Assembly: GCA_002476905.1 (NCBI GenBank)
Contig: DLND01000039.1
Coordinates: forward strand, 1-28,307
Length of the DNA: 28,307 nt
Direction of reading: 5' to 3'
DNA from: Flavobacteriales bacterium UBA7519
GTDB lineage: Bacteria > Bacteroidota > Bacteroidia > Flavobacteriales > Weeksellaceae
Each line of letters opens with the position of its first letter. Within the stretch, counting starts at the first letter, position 1. The position numbers and the translations under genes are program-made. This document shows, one piece after another, positions 7,228-13,349 of this stretch. The notes under the pieces were generated by a model. The model was not told the DNA's origin, did not search any database, and was given only the letters and a program-made list of their open reading frames with translations.

Positions 7228-7303
7228 AGCTATTTCCGTCTTCCGCTCCCGCTTTTTTGTTTTTTTTTCCAAAAACAAAAAGAGCTCCGCTCAAGCCGGG
7301 CTG
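7228..7303 (+). repeat. Dispersed hairpin element with CCGCT boxes (copy 2)
   Basis: Eleven bases after the DUF1569 stop, the plus strand reads AGCTATTTCCGTC, TTCCGCTCCCGC, a stem, then AGAGCTCCGCTCAAGCC and GGGCTG. TTTTTGTTTTT at 7254-7264 pairs with AAAAACAAAAA at 7271-7281 around a 6-base loop, and GC/GC at the base extends the stem. The order TTCCGCT, T-rich arm, A-rich arm, CCGCT matches the element downstream of yidC (about 2835-2925, minus strand), so both copies have the same orientation to the gene they follow. Confidence 0.5.
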
Positions 7304-7341
7304 CGTGTTATTCAGCGTTTACTTATTAGCTATTATTAATA

Positions 7342-7373
7342 TTGGAAACCATTTCCATTACAAAATATTTTAG
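7342..7373 (+). promoter_or_regulatory. Probable promoter for the OYE-family gene
   Basis: TTG at 7342-7344, a 21-base spacer and TATTTTAG at 7366-7373 match the Bacteroidetes promoter with one deviation in the -7 box. Transcription would start near 7380, before the ATG at 7393. Confidence 0.45.
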
Positions 7374-7392
7374 TATTCAAACCAATATAAAA

Positions 7393-8457
7393 ATGAAACT
7401 TTTTACCCCGATAACATTTAGAAATGTAGAACTAAAGAACAGAATCGTGATGTCGCCAATGTGTATGTACTCCGCAGAAGATGGCGTAGCCAATGATTTC
7501 CATTTTGTCCATTACGGAAGCCGCGCACAAGGTGGCGTGGGATTAATTGTCATAGAAGCAACCGGAGTGGAACCTCGCGGAAGAATCACAGACAAATGCC
7601 TGGGAATATGGAATGACGAACAAGCATCATCTCTGAAAAAAATCGTGACCTTCGTTCATCAGAATTCGGAAAGTAAAATCGGAATTCAACTAGCTCACGC
7701 CGGGAGAAAAGGTTCCGTTTCCGCTGCCACAAACAGGCAAATGACTCTGGAAGAAGGCTGGCAAACCATTGCACCAAGCCCAATTCCTTTTCATCCATCA
7801 GAAAGAATACCGCACACGTTATCTGTTGAAGAAATAAAAACCCTTACAGAAGATTTTCGCTTAGCCGCAAAAAGATCAGTAGATGCCGGGTTTGATGTTG
7901 TAGAAATCCATGCGGCGCACGGTTATCTCATTCATCAATTTCTATCGCCGTTGTCTAACACCAGAACTGACGAATATGGAGGTACATTTGAGAATAGAAC
8001 AAGATTTTTGATGGGAATCGTAGATGCTGTAAATTCAGTATTGACCGATGATCAGGCATTGTTTGTAAGGATTTCCGGAACCGAATATGCAGAAAACGGA
8101 TGGGATATTGAAGACAGTGTGAAACTTTCCAGACTGCTTAAAAATAATAATGTAGACCTTGTAGATGTTTCCAGCGGTGGGAATATCAATGGAGTGACTA
8201 TGGAACTAAAACCTGGTTATCAGGTTCCATTGGCCGAAGCTATAAAAAAAGAGGCTGGTGCTAGTTCCGGCGCCGTAGGTCTCATTACCACAGCAGAACA
8301 GGCAGAAGAAATTTTGAGTCATGGGCAGGCCGATTTAATCTTTCTGGCCAGAGAAATTCTTAGAAACCCTTATTTTAGCGTTCAAACCTCTTGGGAAAGT
8401 GGTGATGACTGTTTCTACCCTCATCAGTACTTGCGTGCAAAGCCCTCCAAATTTTAA
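7393..8457 (+). CDS. NADH:flavin oxidoreductase of the Old Yellow Enzyme family (YqjM/NamA-like)
   Basis: The protein should be an FMN-dependent TIM-barrel ene-reductase that uses NAD(P)H to reduce activated C=C bonds; the natural substrate is unknown. From the ATG at 7393 it has 354 residues, close to B. subtilis YqjM. It shows the YqjM-class signature SPMCMYSAEDG (Cys24 and Tyr26, matching YqjM Cys26 and Tyr28), the substrate-binding HAAHGYLIHQFLSPLSN with its two histidines, RTDEYGG, and the C-terminal flavin-phosphate region FLAREILRNPY. An in-frame ATG at 7342 would add 17 residues, but it sits in the -33 promoter box and the added residues are not typical of the family. It has its own promoter match and a terminator 10 bases downstream, so it is probably monocistronic. 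Confidence 0.92.
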   Translation: MKLFTPITFRNVELKNRIVMSPMCMYSAEDGVANDFHFVHYGSRAQGGVGLIVIEATGVEPRGRITDKCLGIWNDEQASSLKKIVTFVHQNSESKIGIQLAHAGRKGSVSAATNRQMTLEEGWQTIAPSPIPFHPSERIPHTLSVEEIKTLTEDFRLAAKRSVDAGFDVVEIHAAHGYLIHQFLSPLSNTRTDEYGGTFENRTRFLMGIVDAVNSVLTDDQALFVRISGTEYAENGWDIEDSVKLSRLLKNNNVDLVDVSSGGNINGVTMELKPGYQVPLAEAIKKEAGASSGAVGLITTAEQAEEILSHGQADLIFLAREILRNPYFSVQTSWESGDDCFYPHQYLRAKPSKF

Positions 8458-8461
8458 AAAT

Positions 8462-8496
8462 AAAAAAGCCAATCTTAGTGATATTGGCTTTTTTTT
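8462..8496. terminator. Bidirectional terminator between the OYE gene and the RlpA-like gene
   Basis: AAAAAAGCCAAT and ATTGGCTTTTTT pair around the loop cttagtgat (stem 8468-8473 with 8483-8488, extended by A-T pairs). The T-run on the plus side ends the OYE gene. The A-run on the other side gives a T-run on the minus strand for the RlpA-like gene, which stops at 8521. Confidence 0.88.
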
Positions 8497-8520
8497 GTCA
8501 TAATAAGATAATTTCTTTTT

Positions 8521-8889
8521 CTAATCTAGAATTTCATATTCTATTGCAATAGTTCCTTTTCTGATATCTGCAATAGTCTTGAAAGCTGCTTTTGAAAGAT
8601 CAAAGGCTCTTGAAGAGTGGTACGGTCCTCTGTCATTCACTTTTACAACTACACTTTTCCCGGAGATCAAGTTTGTGATCTTTACTAATGTCCCGAAAGG
8701 AAGTGTTTTGTTTGCTGCAGTAAGGGATGCATTACTAAACACCTCACCGCTTGCTGTTTTTTTACCATCGAATTTATCGTGATAGTAAGATACAAAACTT
8801 GTATTCGCATCTGTGGCATAACTCTTGAAAGAGAAAATACCAAGTGTTGAAATCATCATTATGATTACGAGAAAGACTCTTTTCATCAT
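8521..8889 (-). CDS. Secreted RlpA-like double-psi beta-barrel protein
   Basis: The 122-residue product starts with a signal peptide (MMKRVFLVIIMMISTLGIF, cleavage probably after SYA near residue 25) and is otherwise a single double-psi beta-barrel domain of the RlpA family. The conserved path is visible: SYYHDKFDGKKTASGE, LTAANKTLPFGT, VVVKVNDRGPY and SRAFDLSKAAF, which includes the DRGP and R-x-x-DLS residues. RlpA of Pseudomonas is a lytic transglycosylase acting on denuded peptidoglycan. Here there is no SPOR domain and no lipobox cysteine, so a free periplasmic or secreted cell-wall protein is more likely. Two adjacent ATGs (8889 and 8886) are equally possible starts. Catalytic activity is inference. 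Confidence 0.85.
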   Translation of the reverse strand: MMKRVFLVIIMMISTLGIFSFKSYATDANTSFVSYYHDKFDGKKTASGEVFSNASLTAANKTLPFGTLVKITNLISGKSVVVKVNDRGPYHSSRAFDLSKAAFKTIADIRKGTIAIEYEILD

Positions 8890-8918
8890 GTTGAATTATT
8901 TTATTGGTTTTGACTCCG

Positions 8919-8926
8919 CAAAGATA
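8919..8926 (-). promoter_or_regulatory. Possible -7 box for the RlpA-like gene
   Basis: The minus strand reads TATCTTTG, an exact TAnnTTTG match 30 bases upstream of the ATG. No TTG is seen at the usual distance. Confidence 0.4.
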
Positions 8927-8939
8927 TCCCAAATTGACT

Positions 8940-9349
8940 GGTAACATCTCATTTCACTATTTTGTGGGCATCATTGCAGGTTTTATACGAAGACAACCTT
9001 TGTGAAACTCCCTCTAAATAGGAGATCACAAGAAATGTTAATAAATGTTAAATTAAACACTAAATTCTTAAAATTTTACAAAGTATAGGATGCAAATTAC
9101 CATACTAAGATTATGATTATCAATAAGTTAATAAAATAGTAAATGTTTATAAAATTAACTATATGGTAATTAAAATCAATAATTAGCAAAATATATTAAT
9201 TAAATACCATTTATCTCTATTTAATATTCAATAAATTAGTTGTAAAATTATTAAATATTAATAATGTTGGCTAAAATCAAATTCAAACCATATTTATAAT
9301 TCATAAATCATTACAATACAGTAAGTTAAACAAAAAAGACCTTTTTTTT
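8940..9349. other. Gene-free, very AT-rich stretch
   Basis: About 410 bases contain no supported reading frame on either strand. Two structures stand out. TTGTGA (9000-9005) and CTCC (9008-9011) pair with GGAG (9021-9024) and TCACAA (9026-9031), a 10-bp hairpin with a small internal loop. AATTACCATA (9095-9104) and TATGGTAATT (9162-9171) form a perfect 10-base inverted repeat 57 bases apart. The rest, roughly 9030-9350, is almost all A and T. I see no promoter consensus, tRNA, riboswitch or origin boxes in it. Confidence 0.6.
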
Positions 9350-9384
9350 AACAAAAAAATAAAAAACCAGCTGGACAGCTGGTT
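9350..9384 (-). terminator. Rho-independent terminator of rimO
   Basis: AACCAGCT (9365-9372) pairs with AGCTGGTT (9377-9384) around a 4-base loop, just after the rimO stop. On the minus strand it is followed by a long T-tract, TTTTTTATTTTTTT. Confidence 0.88.
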
Positions 9385-9390
9385 ATTATT

Positions 9391-10692
9391 TTATACTAAT
9401 TCTCCGATCAAATCATAATCTTCAGCAGAAGTAATCCTTACGTTTGCAAAGTCACCAATAGAGATATAAACATCTTTTGCTGGCACCAGAACGGTATTAT
9501 CAACATCAGGAGAATCATACTCTGTTCTTCCTACAAAGTAATCACCTTCTTTCCTGTCAAAAATACACTTAAAGACTTTGCCCACTTTTTCCTGATTTTT
9601 TTCCCAAGATATCTGCTGCTGTATTTCCATAATCTCCTCCACTCTTTTTTGCTTTATTTCATCTGGTATATTATCTTCTAAAACAAATGCAGTGGTATTT
9701 TCTTCGTGAGAATACGTAAAACATCCCAGTCTATCAAATCTTTGGTCCCTCACCCATTGCTTTAGCTCTTCGAATATGTCATCGGTCTCTCCAGGAAATC
9801 CAACGATAAGCGTAGTTCTGATTGCCATATCCGGAACTTTCTCGCGGAATTTATCCAGCAAAGCATTGGTTTTTTCAAAAGACGTACCTCTCTTCATTGC
9901 TTTCAGAAGATCTGTATTGATATGCTGAAGCGGGATATCTATATAATTACAAATCTTTGGTTCAGTTTTTATAATGTCCAATACATCTTCTGGAAAACCT
10001 GAGGGAAAAGCATAATGAAGACGAATCCACTCAATGCCTTCAACTTTTATAAGCTCATGGAGCAATTCTCCAAGTGCTCTTTTTTTATAGATGTCTAATC
10101 CGTAAAAAGTAAGATCCTGAGCTATCAAAATTAATTCCTTGACCCCTTTTTTGGCTAATTTCTGAGCTTCTGTCACCAGTTTTTCAATAGGTGTGGAGAT
10201 GTGGCCTCCTCTCATCAAAGGGATTGCACAAAATGAACACGGTCTGTCGCAACCTTCGGAAATTTTTAGATAAGCATAGTGTTTCGGTGTGGTGGTCAAT
10301 CTTTCTCCCACCAATTCGTGCCTGTAATCTGCACCCAGATGCTTCAAAAGAATCGGCAGATCCCTGGTTCCAAAGTATTGATCCACATCCGGAATTTCCC
10401 TTTCCAAATCTGGTTTATATCTTTCCGAAAGACAACCTGTTACAAAAACCTTCTCGACAATGCCCTGATTTTTAAGATCTACATATTCTAGAATGGTATT
10501 GATACTTTCTTCTTTAGCATTATCTATAAATCCGCATGTGTTGATGACTACTACGTCTCCTTTTTCTTCATGAACCACATTTTTGCCACTGGCTTCCAGC
10601 TGACCCATTAGTACTTCAGAATCATAGACGTTTTTTGAACAGCCTAATGTTACGACATTAATTTTCTTTTTACCTACAGATTTGGTACGCAT
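9391..10692 (-). CDS. rimO: Ribosomal protein S12 methylthiotransferase RimO
   Basis: RimO is a radical SAM enzyme that adds a methylthio group to an aspartate of ribosomal protein S12. The 433-residue protein has the three expected domains. The N-terminal UPF0004 domain carries three cysteines for the auxiliary iron-sulfur cluster (Cys18 in TLGCSKN, Cys53 in NTCGFI, Cys87 in TGCLSE). The radical SAM domain has GCDRPCSFCAIP with Cys148, Cys152 and Cys155. The C-terminal TRAM domain follows residue about 370. The TLGCSKN and NTCGFIDNAK wording is typical of RimO rather than MiaB, which has a different N-terminal signature. The gene has its own terminator and a possible promoter in the gap behind the polysaccharide locus. 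Confidence 0.95.
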   Translation of the reverse strand: MRTKSVGKKKINVVTLGCSKNVYDSEVLMGQLEASGKNVVHEEKGDVVVINTCGFIDNAKEESINTILEYVDLKNQGIVEKVFVTGCLSERYKPDLEREIPDVDQYFGTRDLPILLKHLGADYRHELVGERLTTTPKHYAYLKISEGCDRPCSFCAIPLMRGGHISTPIEKLVTEAQKLAKKGVKELILIAQDLTFYGLDIYKKRALGELLHELIKVEGIEWIRLHYAFPSGFPEDVLDIIKTEPKICNYIDIPLQHINTDLLKAMKRGTSFEKTNALLDKFREKVPDMAIRTTLIVGFPGETDDIFEELKQWVRDQRFDRLGCFTYSHEENTTAFVLEDNIPDEIKQKRVEEIMEIQQQISWEKNQEKVGKVFKCIFDRKEGDYFVGRTEYDSPDVDNTVLVPAKDVYISIGDFANVRITSAEDYDLIGELV

Positions 10693-10756
10693 CTTAATTA
10701 TAATTTGATAAATGATAATTGAAAATCAGTGAGTAGATCTTCAATTTTTAAGATTG

Positions 10757-10784
10757 CAAATTTAGCAATAAAAAAGGAATCAAA
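10757..10784 (-). promoter_or_regulatory. Possible promoter for rimO
   Basis: The minus strand has TAAATTTG (10764-10757), an exact -7 match 65 bases upstream of the ATG. TTTG (10784-10781) lies upstream with a 16-base spacer, shorter than usual, and it falls inside the terminator palindrome of the preceding gene. Confidence 0.35.
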
Positions 10785-10800
10785 ATTTTGATTCCTTTTT
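10771..10800 (-). terminator. Terminator of the polysaccharide locus (perfect palindrome)
   Basis: AAAAAGGAATCAAAA (10771-10785) and TTTTGATTCCTTTTT (10786-10800) are exact complements, directly behind the stop of the initiating sugar transferase. On the minus strand the stem GGAATC/GATTCC is followed by TTTTTTATTG. Confidence 0.88.
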
Positions 10801-10801
10801 T

Positions 10802-12193
10802 TTAATACGCTTGCTTATCACCTTTAACTACATTGTAAAAAGTGAGAAAGATTATCTTAATATCCAGAAAGAAAGACCAATGCTGGATATACCAAATATC
10901 TTTCTCTATTCTTTTTTGCATGTCTAGGTCAGAAAAGATCTCACCTCTAGCACCCATTACCTGAGCCCAACCTGTAATACCGGGTTTCACAATGTGCCGT
11001 GTCATGTATTTCTTAGTGATCTTGGAATATTGTTCGGTTTGCGAAAGCATATGCGGTCTTGGACCTACAATAGACATATTACCAACTAACACATTTAAAA
11101 ATTGTGGCAATTCGTCAATACTTGTTTTTCTCATAAAGGCTCCAAACTTCGTAACTCTGGCGTCATTCTTTTTAGCAATCTGTACATCCGCTATTTCATT
11201 GACTGTCATACTTCGGAATTTGATACAACCGAACGCGTTATTCTTAAGGCCAGATCTCTTTTGAATAAAGAAAACAGGACCTTTGCTTTCAAGTTTTATT
11301 ATAATTGCTACAATGGGAATTAACCAAGAAAGCAGAAAAATTGTAACAAAAAGAGAGAACAAAAAATCAAAAGATCTTTTAAGAAATTGTTTTCCTGGGC
11401 TGGATAAAGGTTCTTTTATTAATTTAAGAAAAGGAACATCGTGAATAATTTCTAAATAATATGATGATAGAAGTTTATTTTTAAAATCAGGAACCATATA
11501 AATACGGATCATTTTATGTTCCGCTATGTCTATAATTTTCTGATACAGTTCTATATCTATACGATTATCACACAAAACTATATTATTAACATGAGATCTC
11601 TCTAGATGTTTGAAAAATTGAGATATACATTTGCTTTTTTTACTTTCTCTATATTTTTCTTCTATAAAATACAATTCCCTAATGCCGAAATATCTACGTA
11701 GCTCTTTATTTGAAAGCAATAATTTTGAATAATAACTTTCACCAATTAAAACTGTATTGTATTTAAATAGTTTTCTTCCGACTTTGAATCTATTTTTCTT
11801 TCTATACAAAAAGAATATAATCCTTATCAGAGAAAATGATACACCAACAAGAAAAAAATAAACGCTAAATTTTTTGTAATTAATATCTTCTGCAAAGACT
11901 AAAACAAGATAAATCAGAAAAAACAGAATGTAGGTAAAGTAAGATTTTGTTAATGCATAAAATTGCAGTAAAGAATCCCTCAAAGTTTCTTTTGCATAAA
12001 GCTTGGTAAATGTTGTGACAATAAACCACGAAAAATTAACAATTATGAACTGTGCGCTATAATCAGTAATAAAAAGTCCGCTTTTTCTTCCAGGAAAGAA
12101 ATGAATGTTACTTATATATAGAAAAATATTTATAACAAAGTAATCTGCAATGCGAAAAATCTGCGATAAATGTCTAAATAGATAGGTTATCAT
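10802..12193 (-). CDS. Undecaprenyl-phosphate sugar-1-phosphate transferase (WcaJ/WbaP-type PHPT)
   Basis: This enzyme should start each repeat unit by moving a sugar-1-phosphate from a nucleotide sugar to undecaprenyl phosphate in the inner membrane. The 463-residue protein has the full PHPT layout: about four N-terminal membrane helices (residues 15-130), a soluble Rossmann-like middle part, a further membrane helix (about 275-297), and the catalytic domain. The catalytic domain shows KFRSM, SIDELPQFLNVLVGNMS, IVGPRPHM and the PGITGWAQVMGARGE signature. Family length is 450-480. It is the last gene of the minus-strand group, 72 bp after rfbC, and is followed by a strong terminator. The sugar it transfers cannot be read from the sequence; hexose-phosphate or HexNAc derivatives are both possible. 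Confidence 0.92.
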   Translation of the reverse strand: MITYLFRHLSQIFRIADYFVINIFLYISNIHFFPGRKSGLFITDYSAQFIIVNFSWFIVTTFTKLYAKETLRDSLLQFYALTKSYFTYILFFLIYLVLVFAEDINYKKFSVYFFLVGVSFSLIRIIFFLYRKKNRFKVGRKLFKYNTVLIGESYYSKLLLSNKELRRYFGIRELYFIEEKYRESKKSKCISQFFKHLERSHVNNIVLCDNRIDIELYQKIIDIAEHKMIRIYMVPDFKNKLLSSYYLEIIHDVPFLKLIKEPLSSPGKQFLKRSFDFLFSLFVTIFLLSWLIPIVAIIIKLESKGPVFFIQKRSGLKNNAFGCIKFRSMTVNEIADVQIAKKNDARVTKFGAFMRKTSIDELPQFLNVLVGNMSIVGPRPHMLSQTEQYSKITKKYMTRHIVKPGITGWAQVMGARGEIFSDLDMQKRIEKDIWYIQHWSFFLDIKIIFLTFYNVVKGDKQAY

Positions 12194-12265
12194 ATCTAAT
12201 TATGTCATTTTGTTCAGAATACTACGAAGTAACTGAATATGTTTGATTAGAAGTTTTTTTTTGTA

Positions 12266-12811
12266 CTAAAAATTACCTTTCGAAAAGGCTGGCATAACCA
12301 TGTCTTTTTCTGAAAGGATCACATCGGTTTTTGGCAACTGCCAATCTATATTCAGATCACTATCATTCCACAAAACGCCGCCTTCCGATTCTTTGTTATA
12401 AAAATTGTCACATTTATAGGAAAAAACTGCTGTTTTACTTAAAACAGAAAAACCATGCCCGAAACCACGCGGAACATATAATTGCAATTTATTCTCTGCC
12501 GTAAGTTCTATACTATACCATTTTCCAAAAGTCGGAGAATCCGGTCTTAGATCCACCGCCACATCTAAAACTTTACCTTCGAGGCACGAAACGAGTTTTG
12601 CTTGGGCGTGTTCGCCTTTTTGCAAATGAAGACCTCTCAGTACACCATAGGAAGATTTTGAAATATTATCCTGTACAAAATGCCCATTAAGAGCTGTAAA
12701 CTCTTCAAACCTTTTTTCGTTGAATTTTTCGTAAAAATAGCCTCTTTCATCTTCGAAAACTGTTGGTTCTATAACGTAGCAATCCTTGAGGGAAGTTTCT
12801 AATATTTTCAT
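12266..12811 (-). CDS. rfbC: dTDP-4-dehydrorhamnose 3,5-epimerase
   Basis: RfbC epimerises dTDP-4-keto-6-deoxyglucose at C3 and C5 on the way to dTDP-L-rhamnose. The 181-residue protein has the family length and a cupin core. Visible signatures are DERGYFYEKFNEKRF near residues 21-35, GVLRGLHLQ with the catalytic His62, KLVSCLEGKVLDVAVDLR, and YVPRGFGHGFSVLS. It begins 6 bp after the stop of the TagD-like gene, so the two are co-transcribed. The usual partners rfbA, rfbB and rfbD are absent from the window. They may lie elsewhere, or RfbC may feed another deoxysugar. Confidence 0.94.
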   Translation of the reverse strand: MKILETSLKDCYVIEPTVFEDERGYFYEKFNEKRFEEFTALNGHFVQDNISKSSYGVLRGLHLQKGEHAQAKLVSCLEGKVLDVAVDLRPDSPTFGKWYSIELTAENKLQLYVPRGFGHGFSVLSKTAVFSYKCDNFYNKESEGGVLWNDSDLNIDWQLPKTDVILSEKDMVMPAFSKGNF

Positions 12812-12817
12812 CTTTAT

Positions 12818-13255
12818 TTATTTATTTATTTTTTGAAATTCCTGCTCAAATACAGCTCTTTTCAATGCAGAGCTAGAAAACCTGTGATCACGTTTATTGT
12901 AATAAATCTGTATTCCTTTTTCTTCACAGTAATCTTTTCCTGTAAACTGTTTATCTCTGTAATCATCACCTATTATTCTGACATCTATTACAAACGATTT
13001 AAGAATATCCAAAAGATCATCTTCTGTATTATAAGGAATTATCTCATCTACAGATCGGCAAGCTTTAAGTTGTATATAACGCTCAACCACGGATTGTGTT
13101 GGTTTATTTTTATTTGGTCTATCGATTGTAGGATCCATCTGCAGACCTACTATAAGATAATCACACACTGTTTTGGCCTCTTCCAACATTTTTATATGAC
13201 CCGCGTGAAGAAGATCGAATGCTGAGAAAGTGATCCCTATTTGTTCTGTTTTCAT
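12818..13255 (-). CDS. TagD-like adenylyl/cytidylyltransferase
   Basis: The protein is a small nucleotidyltransferase of the glycerol-3-phosphate cytidylyltransferase type, expected to couple CTP or ATP to a phosphorylated substrate. From the ATG at 13255 it has 145 residues. Motifs are the N-terminal TFSAFDLLHAGH with the HxGH signature at residues 17-20, VGLQMDPTIDRPNKNKP, RIIGDDYRD, and HRFSSSALK near the C terminus, which fits the second nucleotide-binding motif. A start at 13279 would add eight residues that lie on the -7 box, so 13255 is preferred. It heads the group with rfbC and the initiating transferase. CDP-glycerol is the first guess, but no TagF-like polymerase is present, so an activated heptose or polyol is also possible. 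Confidence 0.75.
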   Translation of the reverse strand: MKTEQIGITFSAFDLLHAGHIKMLEEAKTVCDYLIVGLQMDPTIDRPNKNKPTQSVVERYIQLKACRSVDEIIPYNTEDDLLDILKSFVIDVRIIGDDYRDKQFTGKDYCEEKGIQIYYNKRDHRFSSSALKRAVFEQEFQKINK

Positions 13256-13276
13256 AGATGTTAGTTTATTTATGCG

Positions 13277-13284
13277 CAAAAATA
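13277..13284 (-). promoter_or_regulatory. Possible -7 box for the TagD-like/rfbC/PHPT group
   Basis: The minus strand reads TATTTTTG, an exact TAnnTTTG match about 22 bases upstream of the ATG at 13255. It lies in the 94-bp divergent gap shared with the beta-helix gene. No -33 TTG is clear. Confidence 0.4.
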
Positions 13285-13313
13285 AAAAAAATATATATGT
13301 AAACAGTTTTTTT

Positions 13314-13321
13314 TAACTTTA
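13314..13321 (+). promoter_or_regulatory. Weak -7 box for the beta-helix gene
   Basis: TAACTTTA matches the TAnnTTTG box except for the last base and lies 28 bases upstream of the ATG at 13350. This is the best candidate in the divergent gap but it is weak. Confidence 0.25.
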
Positions 13322-13349
13322 AAACGAAATTATAATTCATTTAAAGCCA

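Noticed and set aside
7342..7392. 17-residue N-terminal extension of the OYE-family protein
   Set aside because: The ATG coincides with the -33 promoter box and the added residues are not family-like; 7393 gives the expected start.
8940..9349. Possible replication origin in the AT-rich gap
   Set aside because: No clustered DnaA-box-like sequences (TTATCCACA type) were seen and no dnaA or dnaN gene is near.
13256..13279. Eight-residue N-terminal extension of the TagD-like protein
   Set aside because: The upstream ATG overlaps the -7 box, and the family fold begins directly at the second ATG.
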